A DNA stretch of 64,000 nucleotides, taken from the NCBI RefSeq assembly GCF_001010285.1, contig NZ_CP011104.1:4960001-5024000 (forward strand), in the 5' to 3' direction. Each line of letters starts with the position of its first letter. The stretch's first letter is position 1. The position numbers and the translations under genes are program-made. The stretch is from Photorhabdus thracensis (GTDB lineage: Bacteria; Pseudomonadota; Gammaproteobacteria; Enterobacterales; Enterobacteriaceae). A model generated the notes under the pieces. It was not told the origin of the DNA. It did not search any database and saw nothing but the letters and a program-made list of their open reading frames with translations. Below are positions 28,598 to 39,817 of the stretch, piece after piece.

Positions 28598-29248
28598 TCA
28601 GAAACCTAAGCTATCCAGTAGATCATCAACCTGAGCCTGATTAGCAATAACGCCCACGCCGTTTTGGTTCACCTGCGGACCATTTAGTAAGCTGTCAGCC
28701 TCTTTCTTAGTTTTCGCCATCTGATCAGCCGGCATGTTTTCCATTAATACCATCACCAACTGTTTTTCTATTTCCTGAATAACATCCATCATCCGCTTGA
28801 TAACCTGACCGGTAAGATCCTGAAAGTCTTGTGCCATCATGATCTCCAGCAGTTGAGCGTTAGTGAAAGCAGTATGTTCAGGTACCGAATTGAGGTAATT
28901 CCGGGTATCGGTAACCAATGAGCGTGCCACAGGCAATTCAACCGGATTTTCAAACCACTCATCCCAACGTTTGGTCAGTGAAATTGCCGATGATTCCAAC
29001 TCATTCTGACGAGGTTGCGCCGCCTCAACACAGTTAAGCGCCCTTTCAGCTGCCTGTGCTGTCATCTGCACAACATAGTCCAAACGTTCTCTCGCATCGG
29101 GTATTGCCTCGGCGGCCTGAGCGATCGTTTGATCTAATCCCAGCTCACGTAAACTATCACGCAACATACGCGTAAGCTGGCCGATCCGGCTGATAATTTC
29201 ACTGGCACTAATGGTCTCATCCCTCGGCATGATTGGATTTACACTCAT
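28598..29248 (-). CDS. cheZ: CheZ, CheY-phosphate phosphatase
   Basis: CheZ removes phosphate from CheY-P and so ends the tumble signal. The long helical hairpin contains the catalytic segment [16 protein letters not shown] with Asp144 and Gln148 (equivalent to 143/147 in Escherichia coli). The C-terminal CheY-binding helix [13 protein letters not shown] is complete. Length 216 aa is normal. It follows cheY by 9 bp and is last in the che operon; a hairpin at 28542-28560 beyond its stop may end the transcript. Confidence 0.96.
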   Translation of the reverse strand: MSVNPIMPRDETISASEIISRIGQLTRMLRDSLRELGLDQTIAQAAEAIPDARERLDYVVQMTAQAAERALNCVEAAQPRQNELESSAISLTKRWDEWFENPVELPVARSLVTDTRNYLNSVPEHTAFTNAQLLEIMMAQDFQDLTGQVIKRMMDVIQEIEKQLVMVLMENMPADQMAKTKKEADSLLNGPQVNQNGVGVIANQAQVDDLLDSLGF

Positions 29249-29257
29249 TATGTCTCC

Positions 29258-29647
29258 TTAGAGGCCCAGTTTTTCAAATATTTTATTGAGCTTTTCTTCC
29301 AGAGTAGCAGCGGTAAAAGGTTTAACAACATAACCACTTGCCCCGGCCTGCGCCGCAGCAATGATATTTTCTTTCTTCGCTTCCGCTGTCACCATCAAAA
29401 CGGGTATCTTAGCCAATTGCGCATCTTCACGAATGACTTTTAACAACTCCAAACCATCCATATTAGGCATATTCCAATCAGAGATAATAAAGTCAAATTG
29501 TGATGAGCGAATCTTAGTCAGGGCTTCCGTCCCATCCTGAGCTTCTTCTACATTATTAAAACCCAACTCTTTCAAAAGGTTACGAACAATGCGACGCATG
29601 GTTGAAAAATCATCAACCACCAGAAATTTAAGATCCTTATTCGCCAT
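29258..29647 (-). CDS. cheY: CheY chemotaxis response regulator
   Basis: This single-domain receiver of 129 aa binds the FliM switch when phosphorylated. All marks are present: acidic pocket Asp12/Asp13, phospho-acceptor Asp57 in [14 protein letters not shown], Thr87 and Lys109. The numbering matches Escherichia coli CheY exactly. It lies between cheB and cheZ in the usual order, with AAGGAGT upstream of its ATG. Confidence 0.97.
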   Translation of the reverse strand: MANKDLKFLVVDDFSTMRRIVRNLLKELGFNNVEEAQDGTEALTKIRSSQFDFIISDWNMPNMDGLELLKVIREDAQLAKIPVLMVTAEAKKENIIAAAQAGASGYVVKPFTAATLEEKLNKIFEKLGL

Positions 29648-29716
29648 AAAAACTCCTTGAAATTATTTACCAACCAGCACAGAGCTGCTTAAAAAATTAA
29701 ATTTATCCGGCAACCG

Positions 29717-30769
29717 TTAAATACGGACAGACTGCCCCAAGCTTATTTTTGCCAGCATTTTCTTGCTCATTTTGAGGATATCCATGACTTCATCCACAGC
29801 CCCCATTTGTATTGCAGCTCTTGGCATACCAAACACCACGCAACTCGCCTCATCCTGTACCAATGTGTACGCTCCAGCTTGCTTCATCTCCAGCAAACCC
29901 GCCGCGCCGTCATTGCCCATTCCTGTGAGTAATACACCAACAGCATTTCTTCCGGCAAATTTAGCTACCGACCGAAACAACACATCCACAGACGGACGAT
30001 GGCGATTAACAGCCGGTGCATCAGTTATCAGAACCTGATAATCAGCACCATTACGGCACAGTTCCATATGGCGATCACCTGGAGCAATGTAGGCGTGCCC
30101 TGGCAAAATCCGTTCACCGTTTTCGGCCTCTTTTACTGTAATTTGGCTAAGTTTATTCAGTCGTTCAGCAAAGGAACGGGTAAAACCCGGAGGCATATGT
30201 TGCGTAATCAGTAGTGCCGGGCTGGTTACCGGCAACGGTTGCAACAAATTCTTTATCGCTTCCGTTCCGCCAGTAGAAGCACCGACTGCAATCAGTTTTT
30301 CGCTGGATAGCAGAGGCTTAAAACTTAAAGGGACAGAGTTTACCGGTGTAGTTGTTTGCACAGATAATTTAGCCTGTGCCGCCGTCCGCACTTTCTCCGC
30401 AATAAGTTCACTGTAAGCCAGCATGCCTTCACGAATACCTAATTGAGGTTTGGTGACAAAATCAACGGCACCAAGCTCCAGTGCCCTTAATGTGATTTCA
30501 GAACCTTTGGCTGTCAGAGAAGAGATCATCACCACAGGCATTGGCCGCAGACGCATTAATTTCTCCAAAAAATCAATGCCATCCATGCGTGGCATTTCAA
30601 CATCCAGCGTGAGTACTTGTGGATTATGTTTTTTAATCAGATCACGTGCCACCAGTGGATCGGGGGCGCAAGCCACTACCTCCATATCTGGGTGGCTATT
30701 GATGATCTCTCGCATGATTTGGCGCATAAGCGCTGAATCATCAACACAAAGGACAGTTATCTTATTCAT
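29717..30769 (-). CDS. cheB: CheB protein-glutamate methylesterase/deamidase
   Basis: CheB demethylates and deamidates chemoreceptors for adaptation, activated by CheA. The N-terminal receiver has Asp10/Asp11 and Asp56 in [13 protein letters not shown]. The C-terminal esterase has the triad Ser165 ([10 protein letters not shown]), His191 ([10 protein letters not shown]) and Asp287 (GMGNDGAAG). Length 350 aa is normal. The start overlaps the end of cheR by 8 bp, so translation is coupled. Confidence 0.96.
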   Translation of the reverse strand: MNKITVLCVDDSALMRQIMREIINSHPDMEVVACAPDPLVARDLIKKHNPQVLTLDVEMPRMDGIDFLEKLMRLRPMPVVMISSLTAKGSEITLRALELGAVDFVTKPQLGIREGMLAYSELIAEKVRTAAQAKLSVQTTTPVNSVPLSFKPLLSSEKLIAVGASTGGTEAIKNLLQPLPVTSPALLITQHMPPGFTRSFAERLNKLSQITVKEAENGERILPGHAYIAPGDRHMELCRNGADYQVLITDAPAVNRHRPSVDVLFRSVAKFAGRNAVGVLLTGMGNDGAAGLLEMKQAGAYTLVQDEASCVVFGMPRAAIQMGAVDEVMDILKMSKKMLAKISLGQSVRI

Positions 30770-31649
30770 GACCTCTCCTTGCCCGACCTACACCGTAAAC
30801 AGTCTGTCCTTGCAAGTAGAATTCCCGGCTTATTTGAGTGACATTTTCGGAATGCCCGGCAAAGAGCAATCCATCGGGTTTTAACAAAGTAACAAAATGG
30901 CGCAGTATCCGTTCCTGCGTCTTTTTATCAAAATAGATCATTACATTACGGCAAAAGATGGCATCAAACTTACCTTCAAGCGGCCAATTGGGATCTAACA
31001 GGTTTAAATGCTGGAATGTCACCATGTCAGCAAGTTGAGGCCGGACACGGGCGTAACCTTCATAAGCTCCAACGCCTTTAAAAAAGTAACGTTTTCTCTG
31101 CTGATCTGTCAGTTGGCGCAACTCATCCAGCCGATAAACACCTTTACGTGCTTTTTCCAATACATGGGTATCGATATCACTGGCAATAATTTTTACCTGC
31201 TGAAAACGATGCCCTAATACATCACTCAGCGTCATAGCAATTGAATACGGCTCTTCCCCTGTAGATGCCGCCGCACTCCACACCCGGTACGAGCCATTCT
31301 TCTTACTTGCATGTTTAGCTAACAAAGGGAAATGATGCGCTTCCCTGAAAAAAGCCGTCAGATTAGTCGTCAATGCATTGATAAATTCCTGCCACTCCTC
31401 ACTGTCAGTATCATTCTCAAGAATAAACAGGTATTGCCCAAAATCACGTATTCCAAGCGCCCGTAAACGCCGAATTAAACGGTTGTAGACCATCTCCCGT
31501 TTATGGGCAGCAAGCACAATACCAGCACGTTGATATATAAACTGGCAGATGCGCTCAAAATGCGCATCTGCCAAGGTATAACGCTGAATCATGTGGTTCA
31601 GTGGCAAAGACGGTAAACTTGTCGCTGAAGCAATTAAATTTGATTTCAT
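30762..31649 (-). CDS. cheR: CheR chemoreceptor methyltransferase
   Basis: CheR methylates receptor glutamates with SAM. The N-terminal helical domain is followed by the SAM-binding core ([19 protein letters not shown]) and [13 protein letters not shown], both diagnostic. Length 295 aa. It starts 6 bp after the upstream receptor gene and overlaps cheB. Only one of the two receptors here carries the C-terminal pentapeptide that tethers CheR, so that receptor is probably the main docking site. Confidence 0.96.
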   Translation of the reverse strand: MKSNLIASATSLPSLPLNHMIQRYTLADAHFERICQFIYQRAGIVLAAHKREMVYNRLIRRLRALGIRDFGQYLFILENDTDSEEWQEFINALTTNLTAFFREAHHFPLLAKHASKKNGSYRVWSAAASTGEEPYSIAMTLSDVLGHRFQQVKIIASDIDTHVLEKARKGVYRLDELRQLTDQQRKRYFFKGVGAYEGYARVRPQLADMVTFQHLNLLDPNWPLEGKFDAIFCRNVMIYFDKKTQERILRHFVTLLKPDGLLFAGHSENVTQISREFYLQGQTVYGVGRARRGHE

Positions 31650-31655
31650 CTGGCC

Positions 31656-33290
31656 TCAGCGAGTCTGACTGACCGCCCCTTCGCTGTCCGCAGATCTCAG
31701 CGTAAGTGAAAGTTCATTCTCAAGTTTATTTTCTGAATTATCCGGTAATTCAAACTGTGCTACTGTTTTCACCAGAATATCGGCCTGATCTTCAAGTGCC
31801 GCCGCTGCCGCGGCTGACTGCTCAACCAATGCAGCGTTCTGCTGAGTAACCTGATCCATCTGCGTAACCGCTTGTGCCACCTGATGAATACCGCGACTTT
31901 GTTCATCAGATGCCGCAGCAATTTCGGCCATCAGATCCGTGACCCGGTTTACCGAAGCGACCAATTCATTCATGGTCTTCCCTGCATCACTGACCAGTTC
32001 AGAACCTTGACTCACCCGCTGAACGGATTCACTAATTAACATTTTAATCTCTTTTGCCGCTTCGGCGCTTCGTTGAGCGAGATCCCTGACTTCACCAGCA
32101 ACAACGGAGAAACCGCGGCCTTGCTCACCTGCCCGTGCAGCTTCTACTGCCGCATTAAGCGCCAGAATGTTAGTCTGAAATGCAATGCCATCAATAACGC
32201 TGATAATAGCACTGATTTTCTGTGAGCTATTGGCAATTGCATCCATCGTCTCCACGACGCTGATTGTCAACTCGCCGCCTTTAGAAGCTGTTTTTGATGC
32301 AGACACTGCCAATTCACTGGCCTGACGGGCATTTTCCGCATTCTGTTTTACCGTTGCTGTCAGTTGTTCCATACTTGCAGCTGTTTCTTCCAGTGACGCC
32401 GCCTGCTCTTCCGTGCGGGAAGAGAGATCAGTGTTACCCTGAGTAATTTCCTGAATACCGCTATACATCAAGTTAGTATTCTCTTTCACCGAAGCAATGG
32501 AACTCACCAGTGAACGTTGCATTTCACGCAATTTGGAGAAAACTTCACCGATCTCATCATGAGTGAAAACAGAAACTTCTTTATTCAATTTTCCTTCCGC
32601 AACATTCTGGAAATGACTGCGCATATTAGCGAATGGTTTGAGCAAATTTCTTTTTAACCACCAATGAGCTGCCCAGGCAACCACCAATACCATCAAGATC
32701 GCTCCTGCAAACATGGCAGTTGCAATCTGATAATAAAAGCGACCATCTTGAACGGCGGTTTTAATCTCCTCTCCGATATACTGCATATATTGGTTGAAAT
32801 CAGATTCCAGCTGCTGCTGATACTTTTCTGTTGGCTGGTTTAAAAATGCATCATAGTTCCCCTGCTCCAAGAAAGCAGAGAGCTCCCTGAGTGCATTGAT
32901 ATATTCTTTGTAGCTGGTTTCCACGGATGCCAGCAATACACTACTGCCATCCTCGTCATTTAATTTAGGCAGTGCGATAAACTCCGCAAAATGCATCTCA
33001 GCCTTATCCAACGTCTCCTTAACATTAGCAACCATGCTGCCAATATGAGCTTCAGATTGTTGCAGCGTTTTTCCTACAGCAATTCTATTCAGTGTATTAC
33101 GCGATTGCAGCAAAGCCGCCCAACTCAATCCTAAAGTGTCTCTTTTCTGTGTGCCCAGATCAATCCGCTCAATATAAGTCTGGTCTGTGTGAATGATCCC
33201 AAGTGATAAGCCACTTGAGATTATCTGCATTACACAAAACATCATCAGTAACAGATATAAACTGGTTGATATACGAAGCCGGCCTAACAT
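31656..33290 (-). CDS. Methyl-accepting chemotaxis protein without CheR tether
   Basis: This is a transmembrane chemoreceptor of about 544 aa. From ATG 33290 it begins [19 protein letters not shown], a first membrane helix, followed by a periplasmic four-helix ligand domain (about 40-190), a second helix ([21 protein letters not shown]), a HAMP domain and the signalling tip [21 protein letters not shown] longer frame from 33335 exists, but GAGGTGA lies just before ATG 33290, so I take the shorter start. The C-terminus ends SEGAVSQTR and lacks the NWETF-type pentapeptide, as in low-abundance receptors such as Tap or Trg. The periplasmic domain does not show the serine- or aspartate-binding residues clearly, so I give no ligand. 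Confidence 0.93.
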   Translation of the reverse strand: MLGRLRISTSLYLLLMMFCVMQIISSGLSLGIIHTDQTYIERIDLGTQKRDTLGLSWAALLQSRNTLNRIAVGKTLQQSEAHIGSMVANVKETLDKAEMHFAEFIALPKLNDEDGSSVLLASVETSYKEYINALRELSAFLEQGNYDAFLNQPTEKYQQQLESDFNQYMQYIGEEIKTAVQDGRFYYQIATAMFAGAILMVLVVAWAAHWWLKRNLLKPFANMRSHFQNVAEGKLNKEVSVFTHDEIGEVFSKLREMQRSLVSSIASVKENTNLMYSGIQEITQGNTDLSSRTEEQAASLEETAASMEQLTATVKQNAENARQASELAVSASKTASKGGELTISVVETMDAIANSSQKISAIISVIDGIAFQTNILALNAAVEAARAGEQGRGFSVVAGEVRDLAQRSAEAAKEIKMLISESVQRVSQGSELVSDAGKTMNELVASVNRVTDLMAEIAAASDEQSRGIHQVAQAVTQMDQVTQQNAALVEQSAAAAAALEDQADILVKTVAQFELPDNSENKLENELSLTLRSADSEGAVSQTR

Positions 33291-33306
33291 GTAATCACCT
33301 CGGTTA

Positions 33307-33326
33307 ACGGCTGCATATGCAGCCGT
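33307..33326. other. Perfect 20-bp palindrome between the receptor genes
   Basis: ACGGCTGCAT is followed directly by its complement ATGCAGCCGT. It lies in the 53-bp gap between the two receptor genes. It could form an mRNA hairpin that trims or protects the transcript, tuning the ratio of the two receptors. No T run follows, so it is not a simple terminator. Confidence 0.5.
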
Positions 33327-33343
33327 GGTTATCACTTAGTGTT

Positions 33344-35035
33344 TTAAAATGTTTCCCAATTAGATTGTTCTTCCACATTGCTGACTTTCTTCAACACAGG
33401 TGGATTCGATTTAGCAGGAAGAGTCTTAACCGCAGGTAAATGCTCAGTTTTTGTTTCTGGTTGAGACTTATCGTCAAGACTTGGTAACTGGAACAGAGAA
33501 ACAAGTTTCTTCAATCCAGCCGCCTGATCTTCCAGCGCGGCCGCAGCCGCAGCTGATTGTTCTACCAAAGAAGCATTTTGCTGTGTTACACGATCCATTT
33601 CGGAGATAGCCAGGCCAACCTGAGTTATCCCTCTGCTTTGTTCATCAGATGCGGATGCAATTTCACCCATAATGTCAGTTACACGGGTGACTGAACTGAC
33701 AATGTCGTTCATTGTTTCACCGGCACTTTCAACCAGAACAGAACCGGTATCCGCGCGGCTGACTGAATCTTCTATTAATGCTTTGATCTCTTTTGCTGCC
33801 TCAGCACTACGCTGTGCAAGATTACGGACTTCTCCTGCTACAACAGCAAAACCACGCCCATGTTCACCGGCACGTGCGGCTTCTACCGCGGCATTAAGCG
33901 CCAGAATGTTAGTCTGGAACGCAATAGCATCAATAACACTGGTAATATCGGAAATCTTCTGAGAACTGCCGGCAATTTCATGCATTGTCTGTACAACATT
34001 CGCCACGACTTTCCCACCCTGACGGGCAATTTCAGAGGCGCTGTCAGCCAGGTTACTAGCCTGACGGGCATTTTCCGCATTCTGTTTTACCGTTGCCGTC
34101 AGTTGTTCCATACTTGCGGCTGTTTCTTCCAAAGAAGCAACCTGTTCTTCAGTGCGTGAAGAGAGATCATTATTCCCGGCAGCAATTTCGCTGGTTCCGT
34201 TATAAATATTTTCACTGCTGTGACGGACACTACTAACAGTATTGATAAATTCTTTCTGCATATGTTTCAAGCCAACAGCTAACATACTCATCTCATTTCT
34301 GCCTGAAACAGTAATCTTCTGTGTCAAATCACCAGTAGAAAACGCCTTAATATTCTCCAATAATTTATTTAGTGGATTCAGCAAACTATGCTTAATACTA
34401 ACCCAACTGAAAATCATGGCTGAAACCAGAATCAGCATGACAATAACCAGCATAATCACGGCATTTCTGTAGGATATACCCGCGTCAAATACAACATCGG
34501 AATAAAGATGATCGTTTTGAGTCAAATAGAAGTTATATTCTTCCTCAAAAGCACTCTGGTATTTGCCGGTTGGCTGATTAAAGAATTCCACCGACCGATT
34601 ATGTTCAATCAGGACGATGAGCTCATGAAGCGCCGAAATATAAACATCATAGGATTTTTTAAGGCGATTAAGGCTTTCTGATTCATGAATAGGCAATTTC
34701 GCCGTTTGTTCATATTGTTCAAAGCGCTGCTCTGCTATAGACAGATTACTTCTGGCATCAGTCAGCAGCTGTTCCATCGTGTAATAATTATCAACGCCTT
34801 CATCCTTCATCATGTACCGAATGCCAGCGCGGTTTAGATTGTTACGAGCCTGTAGCAAGTTAACCCAGGTGTCATTCAAAAATGTCTGCTGCTCACGCAT
34901 CTTATCCAGTATTTCCAGGTTTTCTTTATTACCTTTCAACTCATGGAAGAAAAGTCCCCCAGATATAAATTGCAGAGCACCAAATAATATGATGACCGCC
35001 ATCAACCCGGTCACTATTTTCATTCGGTTAAACAT
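33344..35035 (-). CDS. Methyl-accepting chemotaxis protein with NWETF tail
   Basis: This high-abundance-type chemoreceptor has 563 aa. It has an N-terminal helix ([21 protein letters not shown]), a periplasmic ligand domain to about residue 190, a second helix ([21 protein letters not shown]), a HAMP domain, methylation helices and the signalling tip [16 protein letters not shown]. The last residues NWETF are the CheR/CheB docking pentapeptide. It is preceded by a near-perfect sigma-28 promoter (35072-35098) and is separated from cheW by a terminator, so it starts its own transcript, which probably also includes the second receptor, cheR, cheB, cheY and cheZ. Ligand not assigned (Tsr/Tar class). 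Confidence 0.95.
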   Translation of the reverse strand: MFNRMKIVTGLMAVIILFGALQFISGGLFFHELKGNKENLEILDKMREQQTFLNDTWVNLLQARNNLNRAGIRYMMKDEGVDNYYTMEQLLTDARSNLSIAEQRFEQYEQTAKLPIHESESLNRLKKSYDVYISALHELIVLIEHNRSVEFFNQPTGKYQSAFEEEYNFYLTQNDHLYSDVVFDAGISYRNAVIMLVIVMLILVSAMIFSWVSIKHSLLNPLNKLLENIKAFSTGDLTQKITVSGRNEMSMLAVGLKHMQKEFINTVSSVRHSSENIYNGTSEIAAGNNDLSSRTEEQVASLEETAASMEQLTATVKQNAENARQASNLADSASEIARQGGKVVANVVQTMHEIAGSSQKISDITSVIDAIAFQTNILALNAAVEAARAGEHGRGFAVVAGEVRNLAQRSAEAAKEIKALIEDSVSRADTGSVLVESAGETMNDIVSSVTRVTDIMGEIASASDEQSRGITQVGLAISEMDRVTQQNASLVEQSAAAAAALEDQAAGLKKLVSLFQLPSLDDKSQPETKTEHLPAVKTLPAKSNPPVLKKVSNVEEQSNWETF

Positions 35036-35071
35036 GTTTTCCCTTTTTTACAATAGATCAGCATGGCTTTG

Positions 35072-35098
35072 TTATCGGCATAGCTAAAAGAAACTTTA
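35072..35098 (-). promoter_or_regulatory. Sigma-28 (FliA) promoter of the chemoreceptor-cheRBYZ transcript
   Basis: On the minus strand TAAAGTTT is followed by 11 bases and GCCGATAA, which equals the enterobacterial FliA consensus in both boxes and spacing. It ends about 37 bp before the receptor start codon. This places the downstream genes in the late (class 3) flagellar set. Confidence 0.9.
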
Positions 35099-35160
35099 CT
35101 GGTCAAAGAAAAGAAATTTGAATATTTTTTCTGATTGGGATCAGCAGAGAATGGACAAAA

Positions 35161-35195
35161 AAATAGCTGCCATCTATTAGTCATGGCAGCTATTT
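35161..35195 (-). terminator. Rho-independent terminator after cheW
   Basis: AAATAGCTGCCAT (35161-35173) pairs fully with ATGGCAGCTATTT (35183-35195), with runs of A/T on both sides that give a U tract on the minus-strand RNA. It lies between cheW and the receptor gene and should end most transcripts arriving from motA. Confidence 0.8.
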
Positions 35196-35215
35196 TTAAT
35201 GACTATTTTTTATGA

Positions 35216-35713
35216 TTAGTTTTTAGCCACTGAATCTACCAGAGCCATCTCTTCACTATTAAGTAGCTTCTCAATATCCACCAGAATCAACATGCGATCA
35301 TCAAGTGAACCCAAACCAGTCAGATATTCAGTAGACAATGTCACTGCAAATTCCGGAGCCGGGCAAATTTGTTCAGCTTTGAGCGATAAAACATCTGAAA
35401 CACCATCAACAACGATACCAACCACCCGGTTCAGCAAATTCAGAACAATAACCACAGTATTATCATTATAAGTAACAGTTTCCTGAGCGAACTTAATTCT
35501 CAGGTCAATAATAGGAACAATGACACCACGCAGATTGGTTATCCCTTTAATGAACGCAGGAGTATTTGCAATACGGGTGACCTGATCATAGCCACGGATC
35601 TCCTGTACTTTAAGTATTTCGATACCATATTCTTCATCACCCAGGGTAAAAACCAGATACCCTTCCCCGGCAGTTTCTCCTGACAATTTATTAAAAGCTT
35701 CTATGGCCGACAT
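35216..35713 (-). CDS. cheW: CheW coupling protein
   Basis: CheW links receptors to the CheA kinase in the signalling array. The 165-aa protein is one CheW-like SH3-pair domain: [20 protein letters not shown] start (here [22 protein letters not shown]), [18 protein letters not shown] and [15 protein letters not shown], all typical. It starts 52 bp after cheA and is followed by a terminator. Confidence 0.96.
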   Translation of the reverse strand: MSAIEAFNKLSGETAGEGYLVFTLGDEEYGIEILKVQEIRGYDQVTRIANTPAFIKGITNLRGVIVPIIDLRIKFAQETVTYNDNTVVIVLNLLNRVVGIVVDGVSDVLSLKAEQICPAPEFAVTLSTEYLTGLGSLDDRMLILVDIEKLLNSEEMALVDSVAKN

Positions 35714-35765
35714 AATCTTACCTTTTGCTGTGATATTGACGATTTTCTATAGGGATAATCCCCAT

Positions 35766-37799
35766 TTAATGCTTATTTCTTTCTAATAACTCAGCTTTGC
35801 TGAGTGCCAATTGATCATGATTGAGTTGCTGCAACGCAGAGACATCAATAATCAATGCCACACTGCCATCACCCATAATTGTGGCAGCGGATATTCCCGG
35901 CACTTTGCGGTAGTTACTTTCGATATTTTTCACGACCACCTGATGCTGCCCAACTAACTGATCAACCAACAAGGCATAACGACGACCGGCACTCTGTACA
36001 ATCACAACAATCCCTTTAGTCGGATCTGTTTTCGCCTCAGGAATATCAAAAACCCGATATAACTTAATCAGTGGCAAATATTCGCCTCTGACATGCAGTA
36101 ATTTTTCATCGCCGGCCAGTGGATAAATATCTTCTTCCTGCGGCTGAAGGGAACTGACTACCGCACTTAATGGCAAAATAAACACTTCATTATTCACTTT
36201 CACTGACATACCGTCGAGGATTGCCAGCGTCAGAGGTAACAAAATCCGGGTAACTGTCCCTTTACCTGCCTGGAAGTTAATCTGGATTTGTCCTCCCATT
36301 TCCTGAATATTTCGCTTAACCACATCCATGCCAACACCGCGGCCAGATACATCTGTCACCACTTCAGCCGTGGAAAAACCAGGGGCGAAAATCAACATAG
36401 CAACCTCTTCGTTACTCATGTTTTCACTGACTGATAACCCTTGTGATATCGCTTTGACCAGAATTTTTTCACGATTCAGCCCAGCGCCATCATCCACAAC
36501 TTCAATGCAGATATTGCCACCCTGATGTTCAGCAGAAAGTGTCAGGTTACCCGTTTCAGGCTTACCTGAAGCGAGTCGAACTTCCGGTTCTTCAATACCA
36601 TGATCAAGGCTGTTACGGACCAGATGAGTCAATGGATCAATAATGCGCTCAATTAAACTCTTATCCAGTTCAGTGGAGCTGCCAACCAAAGTCAGATCCA
36701 CTTTTTTATTCAGTTTGCTAGCAAGATCCCTGACTAAACGTGGATAACGGCTGAACACATATTCCATTGGCATCATGCGGATAGACATTACAGACTCTTG
36801 TAAGTCTCTGGAATTTCGTTGTAACTGAACCATGCAATTCAGTAAATCGCCATGTGAATTAGGTTCAAGATCATTACAATGCTGTGCCAGCATAGATTGT
36901 GTGATAACCAATTCACCCACCAGGTTTATCAGTTGATCAACCTTCTCAACCGCAACCCGAATACTGGAAGATTCCGCACGCTGACGTGGCGATCCAGCCG
37001 GTGGCACAGGTGCGGGACGCCCGGCAGGCGGTATGGCACTTTTTTCTGACACAGTCGTTTTGACGGCTTTATCTGTATCCCGGTTTTTAACTTCATCTTT
37101 TGATTCAGCTACCGGCAAAAAAGTGATCTGTTCCGGCTCAATCACAAAACAGAGTACAGCGGTAATATCATCCTCTGTGGCTGATGTTACCAATGAGGCT
37201 TCCACACTATCCCGGGTCTGTTCAGCATCATAAACCTCCCCCAGATTAGCCAGTTCATCAAGCATCAAAGAAACTTCGCGCTCTTTCAGACCAGACAGAT
37301 GAACCCGAACTCTGCCTTGCTGGTTTTTAGTCACAACAGGTTCTGGTTCGGATTCAGGCAATCCTGGTGCTACCTCAGCGATGACAGGCTCAACCTCACC
37401 TTCATTTTCTTCCTGTACTTCCAATGCAAGCTGGCGCAAAGTCTCACAGATGTAGATAAACGCACTTTCATCCGGCTCCTGAGAACTTTTATAGGCATCC
37501 AACTGTTGTTGCATAATATCTTTCGCTTCTAAAAACAGGTTGATAATGTCAGTCGTCAGACTCATTTCATCTCGTCTGGCGCTGTCGAGCAAATTTTCCA
37601 GAACATGCGTAGTTTGCTGTAGCTTGATAAAACCAAAAGTCGCAGCCCCCCCTTTTATTGAGTGAGCACTACGAAAAATAGCATTCAACTGTTCCTGATC
37701 TGGCGCATCGGGATCGAGCTGCAATAAATGCTGCTCCATATCCTCCAGCAATTCGTCTGCTTCATCAAAAAAAGTCTGATAAAACGCGGTAATATCCAT
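35766..37799 (-). CDS. cheA: CheA chemotaxis histidine kinase
   Basis: CheA autophosphorylates and passes phosphate to CheY and CheB. Domains in order: P1 Hpt with phospho-His46 in FRSAHSIKGGAATFGF; P2 CheY/CheB docking (about 160-235); a Pro-rich linker; P3 dimerisation (LINLVGELVITQSMLAQ); P4 ATPase with the N box (LVRNSLDHGIE), G1 (EVVDDGAGLN), FAPGFST and G2 (GRGVGMDVVKRNI); P5 CheW-like regulatory domain to residue 677. Length is near that of Escherichia coli CheA (654). An internal start for a short form was not evident. It follows motB after 84 bp. Confidence 0.96.
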   Translation of the reverse strand: MDITAFYQTFFDEADELLEDMEQHLLQLDPDAPDQEQLNAIFRSAHSIKGGAATFGFIKLQQTTHVLENLLDSARRDEMSLTTDIINLFLEAKDIMQQQLDAYKSSQEPDESAFIYICETLRQLALEVQEENEGEVEPVIAEVAPGLPESEPEPVVTKNQQGRVRVHLSGLKEREVSLMLDELANLGEVYDAEQTRDSVEASLVTSATEDDITAVLCFVIEPEQITFLPVAESKDEVKNRDTDKAVKTTVSEKSAIPPAGRPAPVPPAGSPRQRAESSSIRVAVEKVDQLINLVGELVITQSMLAQHCNDLEPNSHGDLLNCMVQLQRNSRDLQESVMSIRMMPMEYVFSRYPRLVRDLASKLNKKVDLTLVGSSTELDKSLIERIIDPLTHLVRNSLDHGIEEPEVRLASGKPETGNLTLSAEHQGGNICIEVVDDGAGLNREKILVKAISQGLSVSENMSNEEVAMLIFAPGFSTAEVVTDVSGRGVGMDVVKRNIQEMGGQIQINFQAGKGTVTRILLPLTLAILDGMSVKVNNEVFILPLSAVVSSLQPQEEDIYPLAGDEKLLHVRGEYLPLIKLYRVFDIPEAKTDPTKGIVVIVQSAGRRYALLVDQLVGQHQVVVKNIESNYRKVPGISAATIMGDGSVALIIDVSALQQLNHDQLALSKAELLERNKH

Positions 37800-37883
37800 T
37801 GTTACTTTGTCACCTTAGTCGGTACCACGATTGGGCTCAGTATTCAGTAATGCTGATTGAGCCGATACTGTGATTTCATTGGA

Positions 37884-38798
37884 TTACTGTGTTGACCCAC
37901 TTTCAGCCGAATCCTTTCTAATCACCTCGTGAATTTCCTTACTATCGTTAATAATCAGGGAATTGCTGCCGGTGTTTTGCTGTTCAATCCTCTCTTCCGC
38001 TTGCTTATTGAGCACTAAAATACTGATACGACGGTTAACCGGAGAACTGGCATCTTCCTGCTTCAAGCGGACCGTTGAAGCCATACCGACAACCCGCAAT
38101 ATCTTGCTTTCATCCAACCCGCCTATCAGCAGCTCTCTCCTTGACGCGTTAGCCCGATCTGCGGATAGCTCCCAGTTACTGTAACCACGCTCACCATTGG
38201 CATATTTCAAGTCGTCAGTATGACCGGACAGGCTGATTTTATTTGGAATATCGTTCAGGATTGGTGCAATAGCCCGCAAGATATCACTCATGTAACTTTC
38301 GACTTTTGCACTGCCAACCATAAACATTGGCCGATTTTCCCGGTCAATAATCTGGATACGTAACCCTTCATCCATCATATCAATCAACAGATGTGGACGT
38401 AATGCTTTAAGGCGGGGATCAGTAATAATCAACTGATCGAGTTGCTCACGCAGCCTATTTAACCTGCGGGATTCATCATTATCTTCAACGACTTCAACCT
38501 GACGCAGAATATCACCTTCCTGATAAAGCACATCCTGCCCTCCCCCTGGGATAGGATTAGAGCTATCACTGCTGCGTTCCCCTTTATTTATCGCAACTTG
38601 CAACGGGGTACGGAAATATTCTGCAATTCGGGTCAATTCCTGCGGGCTGGAAATTGCCAGCAGCCACATAACCAGAAAAAATGCCATCATAGCGGTCATA
38701 AAGTCAGCATAGGCAATTTTCCATGAACCACCATGATATCTGGTGTCATTTCTTTTACGTCTTTTTACCCTAATGACCGAGACGTTACGCGCCTTCAT
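37884..38798 (-). CDS. motB: MotB flagellar stator protein
   Basis: MotB anchors the stator to peptidoglycan and carries the proton-binding aspartate. The single helix begins at [20 protein letters not shown] with Asp32, at the same number as in Escherichia coli. The C-terminal OmpA-like domain has the peptidoglycan motif around [15 protein letters not shown] and [16 protein letters not shown]. Length 304 aa. The start overlaps the motA stop by 4 bp. Confidence 0.96.
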   Translation of the reverse strand: MKARNVSVIRVKRRKRNDTRYHGGSWKIAYADFMTAMMAFFLVMWLLAISSPQELTRIAEYFRTPLQVAINKGERSSDSSNPIPGGGQDVLYQEGDILRQVEVVEDNDESRRLNRLREQLDQLIITDPRLKALRPHLLIDMMDEGLRIQIIDRENRPMFMVGSAKVESYMSDILRAIAPILNDIPNKISLSGHTDDLKYANGERGYSNWELSADRANASRRELLIGGLDESKILRVVGMASTVRLKQEDASSPVNRRISILVLNKQAEERIEQQNTGSNSLIINDSKEIHEVIRKDSAESGSTQ

Positions 38799-39682
38799 AC
38801 TTGTTCTTCAGTTTCTTGCTGAACAGGCGCTTTCACCCGGCGAACATGTTCTTCCAACTCAGTGAAAGAGGGACGATCCGAGAGGTACAATGTCTTACGG
38901 CCGAATTCAACAGCAATTTGCGGGGCATAACCATTCAGGCTGGATAATAATGTCACTTTAATGCATTGCATCATTTTAATATGTTCGCCACTGCGCTGAC
39001 GCAACAAAGTCGCAAGTGGAGAGATAAAGCCATATGCCAGCAAAATACCGAGGAATGTCCCAACCATAGCATGAGCAATCAGCACGCCAAGCTCTCCTGC
39101 CGGACGATCTGCCGAACCCAAGGCATTAACCACCCCCATAACAGCAGCCACAATACCAAAAGCAGGAAGTGAATCTCCAACCATCATCAGGCTGGTCGCC
39201 GGGATCTCGCTTTCCTGTTCATAAGTTTCAATTTCTTCATCCATCAAAGCCTCAATTTCATGAGGGTTCATATTGCCACTCACAATCAACCGCATGTAGT
39301 CGGTGATAAAATCCATCAAATGCTTATCCTTAAGCAAACGTGGATATTGGGTGAAAATATCACTCTGCTGCGGATTTTCAATATCCCGCTCTAATGCCAA
39401 AACACCATGCATACGGGATTTTGCTAACAACCGGAAAAGCAAAGCCATCAGATCCATATACATCGTTTTGTTATATTTAGATCTGCGCATTACCTTTGGC
39501 AAAACACGCAATGTTGCCTTAATCGCTTTTCCGTTGTTACCAACAATAAAAGCACCGATGCCAGCACCAGTGATAATTAAAAATTCAGCGGGTTGATAAA
39601 GTGCGCCCAAATGACCACCTACAATCAGGTAACCACCGATTACCGCACCAAAAACTACAATATATCCTAAAAGTACTAACAC
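38795..39682 (-). CDS. motA: MotA flagellar stator protein
   Basis: MotA forms the proton channel with MotB and pushes on FliG. It has four membrane helices (for example [19 protein letters not shown] and IGAFIVGN near the N-terminus, [14 protein letters not shown] and [19 protein letters not shown] later). With the GTG at 39680-39682 as start, the torque residues fall at Arg90 and Glu98, as in Escherichia coli, and the length is 295 aa. An open frame continues upstream to 39811 but would add 43 atypical residues, and AAAGGAT lies before the GTG, so the shorter start is chosen. Confidence 0.95.
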   Translation of the reverse strand: MLVLLGYIVVFGAVIGGYLIVGGHLGALYQPAEFLIITGAGIGAFIVGNNGKAIKATLRVLPKVMRRSKYNKTMYMDLMALLFRLLAKSRMHGVLALERDIENPQQSDIFTQYPRLLKDKHLMDFITDYMRLIVSGNMNPHEIEALMDEEIETYEQESEIPATSLMMVGDSLPAFGIVAAVMGVVNALGSADRPAGELGVLIAHAMVGTFLGILLAYGFISPLATLLRQRSGEHIKMMQCIKVTLLSSLNGYAPQIAVEFGRKTLYLSDRPSFTELEEHVRRVKAPVQQETEEQV

Positions 39683-39757
39683 GCGATATCCTTTAGCTAA
39701 GTTGGTGAGCGGATGGGAAGTTGAACAGTCTGAATCCAGAATGGTTGCAATTTCAAC

Positions 39758-39794
39758 ACAGGTTACAGGAAAAAAGTGCAAATCCGTAACCTGT
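39758..39794. other. Inverted repeat between flhC and motA
   Basis: ACAGGTTAC at 39758-39766 is the exact complement of GTAACCTGT at 39786-39794, with a 19-base loop. It lies in the 135-bp gap between flhC and motA. It could attenuate read-through from flhDC into motA or bind a regulator. No sigma-28 promoter with consensus boxes was found in this gap, although motA usually has a FlhDC-dependent one. Confidence 0.45.
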
Positions 39795-39817
39795 AGGAAT
39801 GATTTTCCCATTTAAAT

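Noticed and set aside
33860..34159. 99-codon plus-strand frame antisense to a chemoreceptor
   Set aside because: Shadow of the receptor signalling domain; similar shadows occur over other receptors.
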